64,000 nucleotides of DNA from Rhizobium sp. GTDB lineage: Bacteria > Pseudomonadota > Alphaproteobacteria > Rhizobiales > Rhizobiaceae. Shown one piece after another: positions 1-9,905 of the stretch (positions are counted from its first letter, which is position 1; every line of letters starts with the position of its first letter). The translations under genes were made by a program, and so were the position numbers. The stretch is from positions 186,001 to 250,000 of the forward strand of contig JAHHDR010000035.1 in assembly GCA_019739215.1 (NCBI GenBank), written 5' to 3'. The notes under the pieces were generated by a model. It was not told the DNA's origin, did not search any database, and saw nothing but the letters and a program-made list of their open reading frames with translations.

Positions 1-2
1 AC

Positions 3-362
3 ATCGGCTGTGTGCATCACCTTGCCTTCGCGGTCTCCCAGGCCACGTTCCGGCAGGCCGTCGAGCGGCTCGACGAGCGCGGAATCAAGCATTCCGGGCC
101 GAAGGATCGTGGCTTCATGGACTCGATCTATTTCAACGATCCGCTCGGCCTGCTGATCGAGCTGGCCTCCTACCGCTTCGAGCCGCCCTTCGGCTACAGC
201 CATGGCGACGTGATGCTGGAAGCGCACAAGATCCGCGTGACGCGTGGCGATTACAACATCGCCGAGATCCATCTGGCCGACGCGATCGAAGCGCTTACGA
301 TGCGCAATCGCGGCAGCCTGTCGGCAGACCGCGGCCCGAAGGATCCCTATTCCAAAGCCTGA
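3..362 (+). CDS. VOC-family (glyoxalase/dioxygenase-fold) protein, 5' partial
   Basis: Only the C-terminal 119 codons lie in the window; the reading frame is already open at base 3, so the GTG at 12 is not a convincing start. The fragment opens with a His-His-Leu-Ala-Phe strand and continues to DPLGLLIELAS, the pattern of the last beta-alpha-beta-beta-beta unit of vicinal-oxygen-chelate enzymes, where the His and the Glu of the IEL segment usually bind the metal. The family covers glyoxalases, extradiol dioxygenases and related enzymes, and the substrate cannot be read from this half. It ends 27 bases before the glutathione S-transferase gene on the same strand, so the two probably share a transcript. 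Confidence 0.75.
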   Translation: MGCVHHLAFAVSQATFRQAVERLDERGIKHSGPKDRGFMDSIYFNDPLGLLIELASYRFEPPFGYSHGDVMLEAHKIRVTRGDYNIAEIHLADAIEALTMRNRGSLSADRGPKDPYSKA

Positions 363-389
363 AATCAAGACCAATCGATGGAGGAAACG

Positions 390-1061
390 ATGAAGCTCTA
401 CATGCACCCCGTCTCGCAGACCAGCCGGCCGATCCGCCTGCTCATCGCCGAAAAAGGCCTCGATGTCGAGGAAGAGGTGGTCGACCTCATGACCGGCGCC
501 CATCACCAGGAGCCGTTTGTTACGATCAATCCCAGTCGCCAGGTTCCGGTCTTCGAGGATGGCGATCTGAGGATGACCGAGTGCTCGGCGATCCTGAAAT
601 ATCTCGCCGAAAAATACGACATGCCGGAATATCCCAAGGATATCAAGGCGCGCGCCCGCGTCAACGAGGCGATGGACTGGTTCAACACCGGATTCTATCG
701 CGACTGGGCCTACAACATGCTTTATCCGCAGATCTTTCCGCATCACAAGCGTCCCAGCGAAGAGGGCCAGAAGGTGGTGGTCGAGTGGGGACGTGACAAG
801 GCGGCATTCTGGCTCCAGGTGCTCAATGATCACTATCTCGGCAAGGGCAACAGGTACCTGCTCGGGGATGAGATCACGATTGCCGACTATATGGGCGCGG
901 GCTTCGTCTCGGCCGGAGAACTGATCCGCTACGACCTTGCGAAGTTCCCGAATGTCAAGGCCTGGCTCGACCGCATGAAGTCGCTCAAGCATTGGAACGA
1001 TGTCTCGAGCGTCATCACCGGCTTCGGAAGCTCGCTGAAGGACCAGCATTTCGTGGTGTGA
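390..1061 (+). CDS. Glutathione S-transferase family protein
   Basis: A 223-residue two-domain GST. The N-terminal thioredoxin-like domain (about 1-80) has a Ser-containing stretch HPVSQTSRP where theta/beta GSTs place the catalytic Ser, the cis-Pro segment SRQVPVFEDG and the glutathione gamma-Glu contact region TECSAI. The helical C-terminal domain (about 95-223) has the N-capping box ITIADY. An in-frame ATG exists at 378, but the GGAGG at 380-384 overlaps that codon and is well spaced for ATG 390, which also gives the usual GST N-terminus MKLYMHP. It conjugates or reduces electrophiles with glutathione in the cytoplasm; its substrate is unknown. It probably forms an operon with the upstream VOC protein. 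Confidence 0.9.
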   Translation: MKLYMHPVSQTSRPIRLLIAEKGLDVEEEVVDLMTGAHHQEPFVTINPSRQVPVFEDGDLRMTECSAILKYLAEKYDMPEYPKDIKARARVNEAMDWFNTGFYRDWAYNMLYPQIFPHHKRPSEEGQKVVVEWGRDKAAFWLQVLNDHYLGKGNRYLLGDEITIADYMGAGFVSAGELIRYDLAKFPNVKAWLDRMKSLKHWNDVSSVITGFGSSLKDQHFVV

Positions 1062-1249
1062 TCCGATCACAGTCGATCGCTGCCCCATTGATCCACATCC
1101 CTTGTCCGGATGGGCAAGGGGTGTGGATGAGGCCATCATCACGTTCCCCGGGCATCTGCGCCACTTTTTACCAGAAGGTAAAAGTTTGCCTCTTGCGATT
1201 TTTCGCAACTGCGCACAGGCTGCTTGCAACAAGACCACCAAAGCGGAAC

Positions 1250-2734
1250 ATGATGACGATCACATTCGGGGACAAGATCGGGTTCGTCCTGAACGGGGAA
1301 GACGTGGCGCTCGGCAAGGTGCCGCCCAGGCAGACGCTGCTCGACTGGCTGCGGCTGGAGAAGCGCCTGACGGGCACCAAGGAGGGCTGCGCCGAGGGCG
1401 ATTGCGGCGCGTGCACCGTGCTTGTCGGACGGCTCGTCGATGGCGAACTGGTCTATGAGAGCGTCAATGCCTGCATCCGCTTCATGGGTTCGCTTCACGC
1501 CACGCATATCGTGACGGTCGAGCATCTCAAGGGCAGGGACGGCAAGCTGCACCCGGTGCAGCAGGCCATGGTCGATTGCCACGGCTCGCAATGCGGCTTC
1601 TGCACGCCTGGCTTCGTCATGTCGCTCTACGGCCTCTGGCTCACCAACTCCAATCCGAGCCGGCAGGCCATCGAGGAGGCGCTTCAGGGCAATCTCTGTC
1701 GATGCACCGGCTACGAGCCGATCGTGAAGGCCGCCGAGATGGCGGCACGCATCCGACCGGCCGATGTCTTCGACCCGATCCAGGCGACGCGCGAACAGGT
1801 CAAGGCGAAACTTGCCGAACTGGCTCTCTCCGGCCCGATCCGGATCGTCGACGGCGCGGACGAGCTCTATGTCCCGTCCTCCACCGCGGACCTTGCCGAA
1901 ATTATGGGCACCAATCCGCATTCGACGATCGTCGCCGGCTCGACCGATGTCGGGCTCTGGGTGACCAAGCAGATGCGGCCGATCAATCCCGTGGTCTTCA
2001 TCAACGGCCTGAGGGCGTTGCAGGGCATCAGCACCGGGCCGGAAGCGATCCGGATCGGGGCGGGCGTCACCTATAGCCACGGGCTGAAGGCCCTGGCGGA
2101 GCGCTATCCCGCGCTCGGCAGGCTGATCCCGCGGATCGGCGGCCAGCAGGTGCGCAACATGGGGACGATCGGCGGCAACATCGCCAATGGTTCGCCGATC
2201 GGCGACATGCCGCCGGCGCTGATCGCGCTCGGCGCCGAGGTCGAACTGCGCTCGCGCGAGGGCAATCGTCACGTTGTGCTCGAGGACTACTTCATCGAAT
2301 ACGGCCGGCAGGACCGCGAGCGACACGAGTTCGTCGAAAGCATCGTGGTGCCTGTGCTCGCCGATGACTGTCGCTTCTCGGTCTACAAAATCTCCAAGCG
2401 CCGCGACGAAGATATCACCGCCGTCCTTGGCGCCTTCTCTCTTAGGCTCGACGGCGATCGGGTGCGCGAAGTCCGGCTTGCCTATGGGGGCATGGCGGGC
2501 ACCCCGAAGCGGGCCGCCGATGCAGAGGCCGCACTCGTCGGCAAGGCCTGGACCGAGGCCAATGTGCTGGCGGCCATGGACGCCCTGGAACAGGATTTCC
2601 AGCCGCTCAGCGACTGGCGCGCTTCCGCGGACTACCGCATGATGGCGGCGAAAAACCTCATCCTCCGCTTCTTCCTCGACAGCCAGGGCGAGAGTTCAGA
2701 ACTGGTCCGCTTCGCGGCAGGAGGCCTGAGATGA
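1250..2734 (+). CDS. xdhA: Xanthine dehydrogenase small subunit (2Fe-2S and FAD domains)
   Basis: A 494-residue XdhA carrying the electron-transfer half of xanthine dehydrogenase, which oxidises hypoxanthine to xanthine and xanthine to urate. Residues 1-75 are the plant-ferredoxin domain with the cluster cysteines in CAEGDCGACTV (Cys47, 52, 55). Residues about 85-160 form the second 2Fe-2S domain with CGFCTPG and CRCTGY. From about 200 comes the FAD domain with IVAGSTDVGL and GTIGGNIANGSP, then the CO-dehydrogenase-flavoprotein C-terminal domain. The frame is open upstream to 992 inside the GST gene, but the homologous N-terminus begins at the paired ATG codons 1250/1253. Its stop overlaps the xdhB start as ATGA, indicating translational coupling. 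No strong Shine-Dalgarno sequence is visible. Confidence 0.95.
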   Translation: MMTITFGDKIGFVLNGEDVALGKVPPRQTLLDWLRLEKRLTGTKEGCAEGDCGACTVLVGRLVDGELVYESVNACIRFMGSLHATHIVTVEHLKGRDGKLHPVQQAMVDCHGSQCGFCTPGFVMSLYGLWLTNSNPSRQAIEEALQGNLCRCTGYEPIVKAAEMAARIRPADVFDPIQATREQVKAKLAELALSGPIRIVDGADELYVPSSTADLAEIMGTNPHSTIVAGSTDVGLWVTKQMRPINPVVFINGLRALQGISTGPEAIRIGAGVTYSHGLKALAERYPALGRLIPRIGGQQVRNMGTIGGNIANGSPIGDMPPALIALGAEVELRSREGNRHVVLEDYFIEYGRQDRERHEFVESIVVPVLADDCRFSVYKISKRRDEDITAVLGAFSLRLDGDRVREVRLAYGGMAGTPKRAADAEAALVGKAWTEANVLAAMDALEQDFQPLSDWRASADYRMMAAKNLILRFFLDSQGESSELVRFAAGGLR

Positions 2735-5071
2735 ACAAGGTCGACATCGATATCCGCAAGGAAGAGATTTCCGGCGGGATGCACCGTGATCTCAGGCATG
2801 ACTCTGCGCACAAGCACGTCACCGGCGAGGCCGATTATATCGACGACATGCCGATGCCCGAGGGTGGGCTGCACATGGCCGCCGGACTTTCCGACCGGGC
2901 GCATGCCGATATTCTTTCGCTCGACCTGTCCGAGGTCGAGGCCATGCCCGGCGTGGTGCTGGTGCTGACCCACGAGGACATCCCCGGCCACAACGACATC
3001 GGTCCCAACCATCGCGGCGACGAAACCGTTGCTGGCCGAAAGACGCATCGAGTTCCACGGCCAGATGGTCTTCGCCGTCGTGGCCGAGACGCGCGAGATC
3101 GCCCGCGCCGCCGCGACACGGGCAAAATTCAGCTATCACGACCTGCCGCATGCCACTGACATCCTCGATGCCCGCGCCATGGGCTACAGGAACGTCACCG
3201 ATCCGCTGACACTGAAGCGTGGCGATGCGGTGGCAGCGCTGGAGACGGCGCCGCGCCGGCTGCAAGCGGCCATGCGCATCGGCGGGCAGGAGCACTTCTA
3301 TCTCGAAAGCCATATCGCGCTCGCCATTCCCGGCGAGGACGACGAGGTCGTGGTCTGGTCCTCGACCCAGCACCCGAGCGAAATCCAGCATATGGTCGCC
3401 AACATCCTGCAGATCCCGGTCCATGCCGTCACCGTCAACACCCGGCGCATGGGTGGCGGCTTTGGCGGCAAGGAGACGCAGGGCAACCAGTTCGCCGCCC
3501 TCGCCGCCCTCGCCGCCAAACGGCTCGGTCGCGCGGTAAAATTCCGGCCCGACCGGGACGAGGACATGGTCATGACCGGCAAGCGGCATGACTTCCTCGC
3601 CGAATATGACGTCGGCTTCGACGACGCGGGCCACATCCTTGCTGTGAAGGCGAATTATGCCGCGCGCTGCGGCTTCTCGTCGGACCTTTCCGGGCCGGTC
3701 ACCGACCGCGCTCTCTTCCATGCCGACAATGCCTATTATTATCCTGACGTGTTGCTGACCTCGGAGCCTATCAAGACCAACACGGTGTCCAACACCGCGT
3801 TTCGCGGCTTTGGCGGTCCGCAGGGTCTCGTCGGGGCCGAGCGGATCATCGAGGAGATCGCCTATGCCGTCGGCGTCGATCCGCTGGAGATCCGCAAGCG
3901 GAACTTCTACGCGACCGAGGGCGACGAGCGGTGCCTGACACCCTACCACCAGAAGGTGGAGGACAATGTCATCCATCGTGTCGTGGAGGAACTCGAGGCG
4001 AGTTCCGACTATCAGGCGAGGCGAAGCGCGATCATCGACTTCAACCGCACCTCGCGGGTGATCCGCAAGGGTATCGCGCTCACGCCCGTCAAGTTCGGCA
4101 TCTCCTTCACCTTCACGCCATTCAACCAGGCCGGCGCGCTGGTCCATATCTACCAGGACGGCTCGGTGCATCTCAACCATGGCGGCACCGAGATGGGGCA
4201 GGGGCTTTACACCAAGGTCGCCCAGGTGCTGGCCGACGAGTTCCAGATCGACATCGATCGGGTGAAGATCACTGCCACGACCACGGGCAAGGTGCCCAAC
4301 ACTTCGGCCACCGCCGCTTCCTCCGGCACCGACCTCAACGGCATGGCGGCCCATGACGCCGCCCGCCAGATCAAGGACCGGCTCTACTCCTTCGCCGCAG
4401 AGCGCTGGCAGGTGCCGGTCGCCGACGTGCATTTCCTGCCCAACCGGGTGCGGATCGGCAACGAGGAAGTGCCCTTCGCCCATTTCATCAAGCAGGCCTA
4501 CATGGCCCGCGTCCATCTCTCCGCCGCCGGCTTCTACAAGACGCCGAAGATCCATTGGGACCGCGCGCGCGGTCAGGGGCGGCCGTTCCTGTATTATGCT
4601 TATGGCGCCTCTGTCTCCGAGGTGTCGATCGACACGCTGACCGGCGAGTACATGGTCGACCGCGCCGATATTCTCCACGATGTCGGCAAGTCGCTCAATC
4701 CGGCCATCGACAAGGGCCAGGTCGAAGGCGCCTATGTCCAGGGCATGGGCTGGCTGACTACGGAGGAACTCTGGTGGGACGGCAAGGGCCGGCTTAGGAC
4801 GCACGCGCCCTCGACCTACAAGATCCCGCTGGCGTCGGACCGGCCGCGCGAATTCAACGTCAATCTCGCCGAATGGTCTGTCAACAAGGAGATGACCATC
4901 GGCCGCTCCAAGGCCGTCGGCGAGCCGCCGTTCATGCTCGGCGTGTCGGTGCTGGAAGCGCTGTCGATGGCGGTGGCCTCGGTGGCGGATTACAAGGTCT
5001 GCCCGCGCCTCGACGCGCCGGCAACGCCCGAGCGAGTGCTGATGGCGGTCGAGCGGATGCGGGGTGTTTAA
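2731..5071 (+). pseudogene. xdhB: Xanthine dehydrogenase large (molybdopterin) subunit, one frameshift
   Basis: The molybdenum subunit of xanthine dehydrogenase, about 780 residues if the frame is repaired. Reading starts at ATG 2731 (ATGA overlap with xdhA) and stays homologous through DIGPNHRGDE; homology then resumes in the next frame at LAERRIEFHGQ. Dropping one A from the AAA at 3023-3025 restores a continuous protein (DEPLLAERR). Downstream the family signatures are intact: GGGFGGKE, FRGFGGPQ at the cofactor pocket and GEPPFMLG with the catalytic Glu. A single indel in an otherwise undamaged gene may be a sequencing error or a recent inactivating mutation. If real, the strain would lack xanthine dehydrogenase activity even though xdhA, xdhC and puuD are intact. 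Confidence 0.9.
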
Positions 5072-5137
5072 TCCGGAGACTCTCATGGGCGTGGCCTTAC
5101 CCCCTTCTGCCGCCCGCCGCTCGAAGGGCCATCTCCA

Positions 5138-5938
5138 ATGACTTTCGACGACTTTCTTCTCAGATCTGTCCCAATCGTCCTCGCCGACATCACGGTCACG
5201 AAGGGCTCCACGCCGCGTGAGGCCGGCACCTTCATGATCGTCTCGTCCAAGGGCCTCTGGGGCACGATCGGCGGCGGCAATCTCGAATTTGCGGCGATCG
5301 ACCGGGCGCGCGCCATTCTCGCCGGGCAGCAGTCCGACGGCATGCTCACGTTCACGCTCGGCCCCGACAGCGGACAGTGCTGCGGCGGCGTGGTCGATGT
5401 GCGGCTGACGACGTTGGACCCGGCCGGTATAGAGGCCGTGCGCGCGCGCTATGCCGAGCAGCAGAGGCAGCAGCCCGACGTCTTCATCTTCGGCGCCGGC
5501 CATGTCGGGCACGCGCTGGCCGCCGCGCTGGCGCCACTGCCGCTCCGCGTCGTCATGGTCGAGACGCGCGAGAACGAGCTCGACGGCCTGCCGCCCGAGA
5601 TCGAGACGCGGCTGGTTGCCATGCCGGAGAGCCTTGTCGCGGAGATCCGTCCGGGCGGTGGTGTCGTCATCCTCACCCATGACCATGCGCTCGATTTCCT
5701 CATCGCCGCCGAGGCGCTCAAGCGCAGCGATCTCGCCTATGTCGGCATGATCGGCTCGAAGACCAAGCGCGGCGTCTTTGCCCATCATCTGGCCCGACAG
5801 GGTGTTGATCGGTCGCTGATGGACCGCCTCGTCCTGCCGATCGGCGGCAATGGCGTGCGCGACAAGCGGCCCGAGGTGATTGCAGCGCTGGTCGCGGCGG
5901 AACTGCTGACGGCGATCCTTGGTCCTCCAGTGGCCTGA
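5138..5938 (+). CDS. xdhC: XdhC, molybdenum cofactor insertion/maturation factor
   Basis: A 266-residue XdhC/CoxI-family protein that binds the molybdenum cofactor, promotes its sulfuration and delivers it to XdhB; it is not part of the mature enzyme. The N-terminal XdhC/CoxI domain (about 1-90) includes KGSTPREAG, GTIGGGNLE and SGQCCGG, the last carrying the Cys pair typical of the family. The C-terminal Rossmann-like domain starts with VFIFGAGHVGHAL and ends with the conserved GSKTKR and IGGNG stretches. It lies 66 bases after xdhB on the same strand, in the usual xdhABC order. The ATG at 5138 gives the expected N-terminus (MTFDDFLL). Confidence 0.94.
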   Translation: MTFDDFLLRSVPIVLADITVTKGSTPREAGTFMIVSSKGLWGTIGGGNLEFAAIDRARAILAGQQSDGMLTFTLGPDSGQCCGGVVDVRLTTLDPAGIEAVRARYAEQQRQQPDVFIFGAGHVGHALAAALAPLPLRVVMVETRENELDGLPPEIETRLVAMPESLVAEIRPGGGVVILTHDHALDFLIAAEALKRSDLAYVGMIGSKTKRGVFAHHLARQGVDRSLMDRLVLPIGGNGVRDKRPEVIAALVAAELLTAILGPPVA

Positions 5939-6009
5939 GCACGGCCTCATAAGCCAGAAGCAAGTGTTCGCGGGCAAAGCTGGATGAAAGATCCATCGGA
6001 AGCAAGCCC

Positions 6010-7533
6010 GTGAACCCACGCAGCGCTAACACGCGGACACCGGACGCGCTCCAGCAGCCCCGGGCCGACGCGGCTCATGGCGATCCCGCAGCGCTTCGTG
6101 CGCAGGCGCGTTCGGCTGCCGCCTGCGGCGACAGGCTCACGGCCGTCCGTCTCCACATTGCCGCGCTGGAGTTTGATCCGGCCAATGCGGAGGGATATTT
6201 CGAGCTCGGCACGCTGCTTTTCGGCACGGGCCAGGTCGATGCGGCGATCTCGGTGCTCGACATGGCGGCGCAGCTTGCACCTGGCAATCCGCAGGTGCGT
6301 CACAATCTCGGCCTTGCCCTGGCCAAGTGCGGCGATGCTGTTCGCGCGCGATCCGAGCTTGCCGAGTCCGTGCGGCTTGCGCCAAATGACGCGACCTTCC
6401 TGCGTGCCCTGGCGCTTCTTGATCTCTCGCTCGGAAAATCCACCGATGCCGAAGCCGGTTTCCGGCAGTTGATTGCCTGTGATCCAGCCGACACCGCCGC
6501 GCATCGCAACCTCGCGCGGCTTTCGCGCTATGCGGCTGACGATCCGCATATCGCGCAGATGGAGATGCTGCTCCACCGGGGCGTTCTGACGCCCGACGCC
6601 GGCATCGACCTGGGATTTGCCCTGTTCGATGCACTCGCAAAGGCCGGCCAGTACGAGCGCGCCTTCGATCGACTTGGCGAAGCCAATCGGCTTCGCCGGC
6701 AGAAATTCCCCTACGATGCGTCGGTCGAGCGCGTGGTTTTCGAGCAGATGGCGGAGTTCTTCGACCCGGCTTACTTTGACGAAATTCCATCGGCCGGCAG
6801 CGAGACTTCCGGCCCGATCTTCATCATCGGCATGCCGCGCGCCGGCACGACGCTGGTGGAGCAGATCCTTGCGAGCCATCCTGATATCGCGGCCGGCGGC
6901 GAGTCGGTCGCCATGACAGACCTCGTTCGTCGCTTCCTCATCGCGCCTGGCCAGCCGGGCCTTTCGCTGTCGGCCAGTGCGTTCTCGACGGAGACATGCG
7001 CCGAGATGCGTGCCTTCTACTTGTCCGCCGTACGCCATGTCGCGGGGCAGTCGCCATGTTTCACCGACAAGATGCCGCTCAATTTCCGGTGGGTCGGCAT
7101 CATCGCTGCCATCCTGCCCGAGGCCCGCTTCGTCCATTGCCGTCGCGAACCGGTCGAGACCTGCTTTTCGATCCATTCGAGTTTCTTCGCGTCCGGCGGC
7201 AACCGCTACAGCCATGATCTCGATGACCTGGCCGACTACTATCGACAGTATCGTGGGCTTATGGCGCATTGGCACGCTGTCCTGCCCGGCCGCATCCTCG
7301 ATGTCGATCTCGCCGATGTCGTCGCCGACCAGGAGGGCGAGACGCGGTGGCTGCTCGCGTTCCTGGGCCTCGATTTCGACCCACGCTGCATGGCCTTCCA
7401 CGCCAATGGCAGCCCGGTCTCGACACTCAGCAGCCTGCAGGTCAAGAGGCCGGTCTATGGCGGGCACTCGGATCGCCTCAGGCCTTATCTGCCGTTTCTC
7501 GAACCGCTCCTGGCACTCCGCGAAGACGCCTGA
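6010..7533 (+). CDS. TPR-repeat sulfotransferase family protein
   Basis: A 507-residue two-part protein. Residues about 30-240 form tetratricopeptide-like helical repeats (for example the FELGTLLFGTGQVDAAISVL and HNLGLALAKCG units). Residues about 265-500 form a sulfotransferase domain: the PAPS 5'-phosphosulfate loop is visible as FIIGMPRAGTTLVEQIL and the 3'-phosphate region as ARFVHCRREPVETCFSIHSSFF. This architecture resembles bacterial TPR/tyrosylprotein-sulfotransferase-like proteins of unknown acceptor. The start is GTG 6010, preceded by a purine-rich GGAAGCAAG. It lies between xdhC and puuD on the same strand, but nothing links it biochemically to purine breakdown. No signal peptide is apparent, so it is probably cytoplasmic. 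Confidence 0.85.
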   Translation: MNPRSANTRTPDALQQPRADAAHGDPAALRAQARSAAACGDRLTAVRLHIAALEFDPANAEGYFELGTLLFGTGQVDAAISVLDMAAQLAPGNPQVRHNLGLALAKCGDAVRARSELAESVRLAPNDATFLRALALLDLSLGKSTDAEAGFRQLIACDPADTAAHRNLARLSRYAADDPHIAQMEMLLHRGVLTPDAGIDLGFALFDALAKAGQYERAFDRLGEANRLRRQKFPYDASVERVVFEQMAEFFDPAYFDEIPSAGSETSGPIFIIGMPRAGTTLVEQILASHPDIAAGGESVAMTDLVRRFLIAPGQPGLSLSASAFSTETCAEMRAFYLSAVRHVAGQSPCFTDKMPLNFRWVGIIAAILPEARFVHCRREPVETCFSIHSSFFASGGNRYSHDLDDLADYYRQYRGLMAHWHAVLPGRILDVDLADVVADQEGETRWLLAFLGLDFDPRCMAFHANGSPVSTLSSLQVKRPVYGGHSDRLRPYLPFLEPLLALREDA

Positions 7534-7630
7534 CCGCAGGACGTCAAACCGCTTGATAAGCCTCACGGCCCCTTTGCGCTGCAGCGCGAAATATGGTCAT
7601 GTCAGGCGAAAAGAAGAGCGGGGGTTCTCC

Positions 7631-8857
7631 ATGTATGAATATGCCATCGCCTGGGAGTGGCTGAGCCTTGCCGTCCGCTGGCTGCATGTCATCACCGCCA
7701 TCGCCTGGATCGGCTCGTCGTTCTACTTCATCGCACTCGATCTTGGCCTGGTGAAGCGGCCCGACCTGCCCGAAGGCGCCTATGGCGAGGAATGGCAGGT
7801 CCATGGCGGAGGCTTCTACCATATCCAGAAATATCTCGTGGCGCCGGCCAACATGCCGGAGCACCTGACATGGTTCAAATGGGAAAGCTATGTCACCTGG
7901 CTCTCGGGCTTCGCGATGCTGGCCGTGGTCTATTACGGCGGCGCCGATCTGTTCCTGATCGACCGGCATGTACTCGACGTCTCGGCGCCGGTGGCGATCC
8001 TGATCTCCATGGCCTCACTCGCTGTCGGGTGGGTGTTCTACGATCTGCTCTGCAAGTCGCCGCTCGGCCGAAACGCCTGGGGGCTGATGGCGATCCTCTA
8101 TGTCGCGTTGGTCGTCATGGCGTGGGGCTATACGCAGGTCTTCACCGGCCGCGCCGCCTTCCTGCATCTCGGTGCCTTCACGGCCACGATCATGTCGGCC
8201 AATGTGTTCTTCATCATCATCCCCAACCAGAAGATCGTCGTCGCCGACCTGATCGCCGGGCGGACGCCGGATCCGAAATACGGCCAGATCGCCAAGCAGC
8301 GCTCGCTGCACAACAATTATCTCACGCTGCCCGTGATCTTCTTCATGCTGTCGAACCACTATCCGATGGCCTTTGCGACCCAGTTCAACTGGATCATCGC
8401 GGCACTCGTCTTCCTGATGGGCGTCACCATCCGCCACTGGTTCAATACGGTGCATGCCCGCAAGGGCGAGCCGCACTGGACCTGGCTGGTGACGGTGTTG
8501 CTGTTCATCGGCATCATGTGGTTGTCGACCGCACCCAAGGTGCTGACCGGCGAGACCGAGGTCTCGCTTGCGCCCGTGTTCGAGCGGTTCCGGGAGGACC
8601 AGCATTTCGCCAGGGCGGCCGAGACGGTTTCCACGCGCTGTTCGATGTGCCACGCCGCCGAGCCGGCGTGGGAGGGCATCCTCTCGGCGCCCAAGGGCGT
8701 GGTGCTCGACAGCGACAACGCGGTGGCCATGCATGCGCGCGAGATCTACCTGCAGGCGGCGCGCAGCCATGCCATGCCACCCGGCAACATCACAGAGATG
8801 ACGCCGGAGGAGCGCAGGCTGCTGGTGGCCTGGTACGAGAGCGCGGTGTCGAAGTAG
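7631..8857 (+). CDS. puuD: PuuD-type urate oxidase (membrane protein with cytochrome c domain)
   Basis: A 408-residue PuuD-family urate hydroxylase that converts urate to 5-hydroxyisourate and passes electrons to the respiratory chain through its own heme domain, unlike soluble cofactor-free uricase. The first 315 residues contain about eight hydrophobic segments (beginning WLSLAVRWLHVITAIAWIG) with conserved His residues. The C-terminus is a periplasmic cytochrome c domain with the CSMCH heme-binding motif at residues 337-341 and a Met in the AMPPGN stretch as probable sixth ligand. The frame is open far upstream, but the protein begins at ATG 7631, after an AGCGGGGG purine tract. Its position next to xdhABC and guaD fits the same pathway. 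It ends 4 bases from the convergent sulfotransferase gene. Confidence 0.9.
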   Translation: MYEYAIAWEWLSLAVRWLHVITAIAWIGSSFYFIALDLGLVKRPDLPEGAYGEEWQVHGGGFYHIQKYLVAPANMPEHLTWFKWESYVTWLSGFAMLAVVYYGGADLFLIDRHVLDVSAPVAILISMASLAVGWVFYDLLCKSPLGRNAWGLMAILYVALVVMAWGYTQVFTGRAAFLHLGAFTATIMSANVFFIIIPNQKIVVADLIAGRTPDPKYGQIAKQRSLHNNYLTLPVIFFMLSNHYPMAFATQFNWIIAALVFLMGVTIRHWFNTVHARKGEPHWTWLVTVLLFIGIMWLSTAPKVLTGETEVSLAPVFERFREDQHFARAAETVSTRCSMCHAAEPAWEGILSAPKGVVLDSDNAVAMHAREIYLQAARSHAMPPGNITEMTPEERRLLVAWYESAVSK

Positions 8858-8861
8858 CGGC

Positions 8862-9905
8862 TCAGCCGTCGAGCAGATCGGTCAGGTCGCAGGATATCCG
8901 GAAGCGGTGGACGAAGTCCTCGATCTTCTGGCGGTTGCGACCGGTGATCTTGGCGCCGCGGCCGGCGATGCCCTTGTTGAACTTGTCGTCGCCGACGCCG
9001 CTCTTGCCGAGTTCGGCGGTCAGCGCCGGAATGCTGGCTTCGTCGGCCTTGAGCCTTGCGACGAGTTTCTCGGCGAGTGCCTGCTTCGGTCCGAGGATAT
9101 CGGTCTCGTAATCGATCCACAGCGGGTCGATGTAGCCTTCCTGCTGCGTCAGGCGCCAACTCGCATAATAGCGGGAGTACCAGGGAAGCTGGTAGTCGAG
9201 CAGGTAGTCCAGACGATCCTCGAATTCCATGTCGTACCATGCGTCGGGAAAGCCGAAATGCAGGTAGGGAATGTCGACGCCGGTGCCGCGCAGCTTCATG
9301 ATGTGGTCATCGAAGCTGACGAATGTGTCGAACAGGTTGCGCTTGGTGACAACGGGCGTGATGCCGTAGAGTTGGCACTGCTTGCCGAGATAGGGCGAGC
9401 CGATCATGTGGTGATGGGCGACATAGCCGTTCTGGGCGTAGGCGGTGGTGATCAGTGCGAGTTCGTCGACGTCGTGGTCGCGCAGCCCGCCGCCGAACTG
9501 ATAATGGCCGTAGCTGCGGGCCGAAAGCAGGGTGAGGCTGACGCGGGCGAGACTGTAGGTCCGCTCCAGCGATCCGGCGATGAAGGTCGAGCCGGTCTTT
9601 GGCGCCGAGGCGACGAGGATGCGTTTTGACACCGTGTTGGCGGCGACCATGCGCGCCATGGCGAGGCTCTTGCCCCAGGCGTCGACCGTGAAGATCGACG
9701 AGGCCTGGACTGACGAGGGCAGGTGCGGCACGGCGAAGGGATTGATTGTCGCCGCCATCGACAGCAGGCTCATCTTGAGTGCCGCGTCCTTTTCCGCAAA
9801 AATTTCATCCGCGACCGCGCGGGCGGGTTCGACTTTCGTGGCTTCGATCAGGCGCGAAACGACGGACTGCGTCCTGGTCTGGCGCGGGTTCGGTAGCTCG
9901 TTCAA
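8862..9905 (-). CDS. Sulfotransferase-domain protein
   Basis: A 347-residue protein whose central part has a nucleotide-loop signature RILVASAPKTGSTFIAGSL (about residues 94-112), close to the PAPS 5'-phosphosulfate loop of sulfotransferases. It continues with VTKRNLFDTFVSFDDHI, which matches the 3'-phosphate-binding Arg/Ser region. The N-terminal 90 residues and the C-terminus are not recognised. It is unrelated in sequence to the TPR-sulfotransferase 1.4 kb away beyond those motifs. The acceptor is unknown; bacterial members modify polysaccharides, lipids or proteins. It is convergent with puuD and divergent from guaD, so it forms its own transcription unit. Confidence 0.75.
   Translation of the reverse strand: MNELPNPRQTRTQSVVSRLIEATKVEPARAVADEIFAEKDAALKMSLLSMAATINPFAVPHLPSSVQASSIFTVDAWGKSLAMARMVAANTVSKRILVASAPKTGSTFIAGSLERTYSLARVSLTLLSARSYGHYQFGGGLRDHDVDELALITTAYAQNGYVAHHHMIGSPYLGKQCQLYGITPVVTKRNLFDTFVSFDDHIMKLRGTGVDIPYLHFGFPDAWYDMEFEDRLDYLLDYQLPWYSRYYASWRLTQQEGYIDPLWIDYETDILGPKQALAEKLVARLKADEASIPALTAELGKSGVGDDKFNKGIAGRGAKITGRNRQKIEDFVHRFRISCDLTDLLDG

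Noticed and set aside
2819..6019. 1066-codon open frame on the minus strand across xdhB and xdhC
   Set aside because: It is antisense to well-supported genes, its translation is compositional (Arg/His/Asp/Gly-rich) with no domain, and it follows from GC-rich codon structure.
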